From an uncultured Prevotella sp. (GTDB taxonomy: Bacteria; Bacteroidota; Bacteroidia; Bacteroidales; Bacteroidaceae), in contig CAJJWN010000040.1 in NCBI GenBank assembly GCA_905196835.1, positions 1 through 27,870 of the forward strand: a stretch of 27,870 nucleotides of DNA. Direction: 5' to 3'. A model generated the notes under the pieces. The model was not told the origin of the DNA. It searched no databases and saw nothing but the letters and a program-made list of their open reading frames with translations. The stretch's first letter is position 1. Each line of letters opens with the position of its first letter. Of the stretch, positions 24,887 through 27,870 are shown in pieces. Both the position numbers and the translations under genes were made by a program.

Positions 24887-27870
24887 TTAGAATGTTACGG
24901 TTATACCGCCTGAGAGCGTGCGTATCGGCGCATAGTAAGCCGAGCTTGTGCCGCCCGATATGCTCTGGCGCGGGTCGAGGCCCTGGCGTGCAGACCATAC
25001 AAAGAGGTTGCTGCCAGAGAAGTAAAGGCGCAGTTTGCTTACGCCGAACTTCGTAGTCCACTTTGACGGCAGCGTGTAGCCTAAGTTGATGTTCTGCAGG
25101 CTGAGGTAAGAGCCGCTTTCAAGCCAGCGGTCGCAGGCTGCGCTGAAGCTCATGTCGCCGTAAACGAGGCGCGGGATGTTGCTGCCCTTGTTCTCGGGTG
25201 TCCATGCGTTGAGCAGGTCGGCGTGTATTGAGCTGCCGCCGCTCGACATGTTCATGAGGCTTGCATAAGAAGAATCGTACACTTTGCCACCCAACTGGTA
25301 GGTGAAGTCGATAGAGAAGTCGAAGCCCTTGTATGTAAGATATGTGCCGAAACCGCCGTATGCCCAAGGCAGAGCCGAGCCACAGAGATACTGTGAAGCC
25401 TCGCTCGAGTTGGTAGTCTTCTCGTTGACGGTGCGTGTTATCGGGTTGCCGTCCTTGTCGTAAGTGGGGTTGCCGTCAGCATCAAGCACAGGCTCTGTTA
25501 CGCGCTTATAAAACATGGGCTCGCCCGTCTCATGGTCGATTCCTGCGTACTTGGTGAGATACCATGTGTACATCGGCTCGCCTTCGCCGTAGAAGTAGTT
25601 GCCGCTGCTGTAGCCGTCAACTCCGTCAACGGTGAGTGTCTTGTTTTCGGCGGGCATGGTGGTAATCTTGTTCTTGTATGCGGTGAAGTTGAGGTTGATG
25701 CCCCAGGTGAAGTCTTTTGTACGGAAGATTGTTCCGTCCAGTTCTACCTCGACACCGTGGTTTGCCATGTCGCCGATGTTGTCGTAGTAGCCTGAATAGC
25801 CGTAAGAGCCGGGCAGGGTGAAGAACGCGAGCATGTCAGAGGTCTTGCGGTAGAAATATTCTACGCTACCTGACAGTCTTCCGCGGAACAGCGAGAACTC
25901 AACGCCTGCGTTGAAGTTTCCGCCCTTCTCCCAAGATATGTCACGGTTACCCTTTGTCGATGTAGGCAGCACTGACACGTTGCCGTATGCCGGGCCAATG
26001 GTGTAGTTGTCGGTGTACAGGTAGCCGGGTATGTTGTCGTTGCCCTGCTCGCCGTATGAAGCCTTAATCTTCAACTCGTCAACCCAAGGAGCGTTGAACC
26101 AGCTCTCCTTGCTGATAATCCACGCGCCGCCGACAGACCAGAAGTTACCCCAGCGGTTTTCGGGAGCGAAGCGTGAAGATGCGTCGCGGCGGTAAGATAC
26201 CGAGCCGAAATACTTTTGGTCGTAGTTGTACTGTGCGCGTCCGAGCCAGCCTTCCGTGTTGTAGTCGGTGGTGTAAGAGTTCATTCCGCTGTCGGTAACG
26301 GCGCCTGCAAGCTCGTCGTTGCTCGGCGAGAACTGGTTGGTGCGGCTTCCGTACAGGTAGTAGTAGCGTGTGCGGTAGTAGTCGTGGCCTACCATAACCT
26401 CGACGTCGTGCTTGCCGAAGAGGTGGTGCCAGTTGAGTATTTGCTGATAGTCGTAAGACCATTTGCGGGTGTGATACTTGCTCACGCCGCCGTTCATCGA
26501 GGCGAACTGGCCGTAGTAAGGCTGTGTGGTCTGTGTCTCGCGGTATTCGTTCACCATCACGGTGTTCATCGAAGTGAACTTAAAGTCTTTCAGGAAGCGC
26601 ACTTCGGCATAGCCCGTGGCGTTGATGGCGTTGCCCTCGGAGCGGTTTTCCTGCATCTCATTCGCGTTGATGGGGTTGGTGCCGCTGAATATGGGACGCG
26701 TGATGCCGATTACCTGTCCGTCACCCCAGTCATACATCTTGCCGCCGGTGTTGGGGTCGGTCATGATGTGGCCCTGTCCGTCGCGTATGTAGAGCGGGTA
26801 GATGGGGGCGATGGTGTTAACGGCGAAGATGTTGCCCGATGATGAGCTTGAGCCTTCGTCGCCGAGATAGTCGGTTGTAGAGTGGGCGTAGCTGAAGTTG
26901 CCGCCCATCTTGAGCCAAGGCTTCAGCTGGTAGTCGGCCTTCAGGCGGCCGGTGAAGCGTTCATATTCAGAACCTATGGTGATACCCTCGTTGTTGAGGT
27001 AGCTTGCCGAGCCGTAGAACGAGCCTTTGGCGTTGTTGGCCGTGCCGGTAAGGGTGTATTCCTGGCGAAGGCCGTTGTGGAAGGTGGCGTCGCGCCAGTC
27101 GTCAGGCATAAGGGTGTACTCGTTGCCGCCGTAGCTTATTACGCGGCCGAGCGTGGCGTTGGGGTTGATGCGTCCGTCTGTGCCGATGAGATACTGGCCG
27201 TTAGGCACTGTGAACACGTTGTAGCCCAGACCGTAGCTGTTGTTGGCGGTGAGGTTGTCGCGCGCCCAAACGTGAGCGTCAGCTTCCGAGAGAGGGAAGT
27301 TGGGGTTTTGCTCGTTGGGCTGCATCGCATAGTTCTTCAGCGCCTGGTAATAAGTCTCGTAGTATTTTGCCGGGTCGTCTACGGTCTTGTAGTTGGGTAT
27401 TCCCTTCTGGTTTGAGCCCCACTTCGCGTCAAACGTCAGCGACGATGTGCCCTCGCGGCCGCTCTTCGTCGTGATGATGACAACGCCGTTGGCGCCGCGC
27501 GAACCGTAAAGCGCGGCCGAGGCGGCATCCTTCAGCACGGTCATCGACGCGATGTCGTTCGGGTTGATGTTGTTGTAGTCGCCGTCATACGGTGCGCCGT
27601 CAAGGATGATGAGAGGGTCGTTGCCGGCCTTGATAGAGCTGATACCGCGTATTTTTATGTTGAAACTTTCCGTACCGGGCATACCCGAAGCCGAGTTAAT
27701 CTGCACACCTGACACCTTACCCGTCAGCGCGGAGAGCGCGTTGGCGTTGGCCGTCTTCGTGATTTCGTCAGACTTCAGCACCGCTGCCGAGCCGGTGAAT
27801 GCCGACTTGGTGGTAGTACCGTAAGCCACGACCATGACCTCGTCAAGGTCGGTGAGCACCGGCTGCATCA
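24887..27870 (-). CDS. SusC/RagA-type TonB-dependent transporter (5' end outside window)
   Basis: At least 994 residues are present. The signal peptide and the N-terminal carboxypeptidase-like domain lie beyond position 27870. The visible part starts in a plug-leading segment (LDEVMVVAYGTTTKSAFTGS), continues through the plug (LTGKVSGVQINSASGMPGT, PLIILDGAPYDGDYNNINPN) and the SusC signature SAALYGSRGANGVVIITTKSG, then the 22-strand barrel, ending in the aromatic C-terminus GGITVTF expected for BAM insertion. It imports a large substrate across the outer membrane with energy from TonB-ExbBD, paired with SusD. The promoter and any sigma/anti-sigma regulator are outside the window. Confidence 0.96.
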   Translation of the reverse strand, partial: MQPVLTDLDEVMVVAYGTTTKSAFTGSAAVLKSDEITKTANANALSALTGKVSGVQINSASGMPGTESFNIKIRGISSIKAGNDPLIILDGAPYDGDYNNINPNDIASMTVLKDAASAALYGSRGANGVVIITTKSGREGTSSLTFDAKWGSNQKGIPNYKTVDDPAKYYETYYQALKNYAMQPNEQNPNFPLSEADAHVWARDNLTANNSYGLGYNVFTVPNGQYLIGTDGRINPNATLGRVISYGGNEYTLMPDDWRDATFHNGLRQEYTLTGTANNAKGSFYGSASYLNNEGITIGSEYERFTGRLKADYQLKPWLKMGGNFSYAHSTTDYLGDEGSSSSSGNIFAVNTIAPIYPLYIRDGQGHIMTDPNTGGKMYDWGDGQVIGITRPIFSGTNPINANEMQENRSEGNAINATGYAEVRFLKDFKFTSMNTVMVNEYRETQTTQPYYGQFASMNGGVSKYHTRKWSYDYQQILNWHHLFGKHDVEVMVGHDYYRTRYYYLYGSRTNQFSPSNDELAGAVTDSGMNSYTTDYNTEGWLGRAQYNYDQKYFGSVSYRRDASSRFAPENRWGNFWSVGGAWIISKESWFNAPWVDELKIKASYGEQGNDNIPGYLYTDNYTIGPAYGNVSVLPTSTKGNRDISWEKGGNFNAGVEFSLFRGRLSGSVEYFYRKTSDMLAFFTLPGSYGYSGYYDNIGDMANHGVEVELDGTIFRTKDFTWGINLNFTAYKNKITTMPAENKTLTVDGVDGYSSGNYFYGEGEPMYTWYLTKYAGIDHETGEPMFYKRVTEPVLDADGNPTYDKDGNPITRTVNEKTTNSSEASQYLCGSALPWAYGGFGTYLTYKGFDFSIDFTYQLGGKVYDSSYASLMNMSSGGSSIHADLLNAWTPENKGSNIPRLVYGDMSFSAACDRWLESGSYLSLQNINLGYTLPSKWTTKFGVSKLRLYFSGSNLFVWSARQGLDPRQSISGGTSSAYYAPIRTLSGGITVTF

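Noticed and set aside
1..27870. CRISPR array, tRNA or rRNA genes
   Set aside because: No regularly spaced repeats and no tRNA or rRNA motifs were seen on either strand, though a dedicated scan was not possible.

Overview
The window looks like Bacteroidales chromosome, most likely Prevotellaceae; the species cannot be resolved. Three things support this: Bacteroidetes-type promoters (TTTG, about 20 bp, TAnnTTTG) ahead of several genes, a SusC/SusD outer-membrane pair with lipoprotein partners, and the gene families present. Protein genes are GC-rich and intergenic DNA is full of repeats. I see no rRNA, tRNA, CRISPR array or IS element.

Layout. Positions 1-1801: a family 4 glycosyltransferase with its own promoter and a long, doubtful leader, bracketed by two copies of an 85-bp double-hairpin repeat. 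1830-2019: nested inverted repeats. 2093-7224: the SUF iron-sulfur cluster operon sufB-sufC-sufD-sufS from a near-consensus promoter. 7229-7892: a pair of inverted 31-bp repeat arms, a small minus-strand membrane-protein gene and purine-rich repeats. 7893-9492: rnhB (RNase HII) and a WYL-domain regulator, separated by a perfect 34-bp inverted repeat. 9707-13915 (minus): a very large 2-hydroxyacyl-CoA dehydratase activase-type protein. 14185-15711 (minus): gpmI, with its own promoter. 15785-16096: a repeat-rich divergent spacer. 16175-17896: a secreted GH43 glycosidase with discoidin and fibronectin-like domains and a clear terminator. 18050-18979: a lone tyrosine recombinase. 19041-27870 (minus): susC (5' end outside the window), susD, a surface lipoprotein and an M6 metalloprotease, probably one operon.

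How the genes work together. SufS supplies sulfur and SufBCD assembles Fe-S clusters. The large activase-type protein carries several Cys motifs and is a plausible Fe-S client. The susC-susD-lipoprotein-protease group has no glycosidase of its own on that strand, so it may handle protein or peptide substrates rather than glycans.

The most unusual signals are these. (1) Long inverted repeats or tracts made of short repeated words, a different word at each locus, start at or across the stop codon of the upstream gene (sufC, rnhB, integrase/M6 protease, gpmI). (2) SufC has Arg where the Walker A Ser/Thr should be. (3) The glycosyltransferase unit is bracketed by repeats. (4) Two distant spacers share the same three repeat families.
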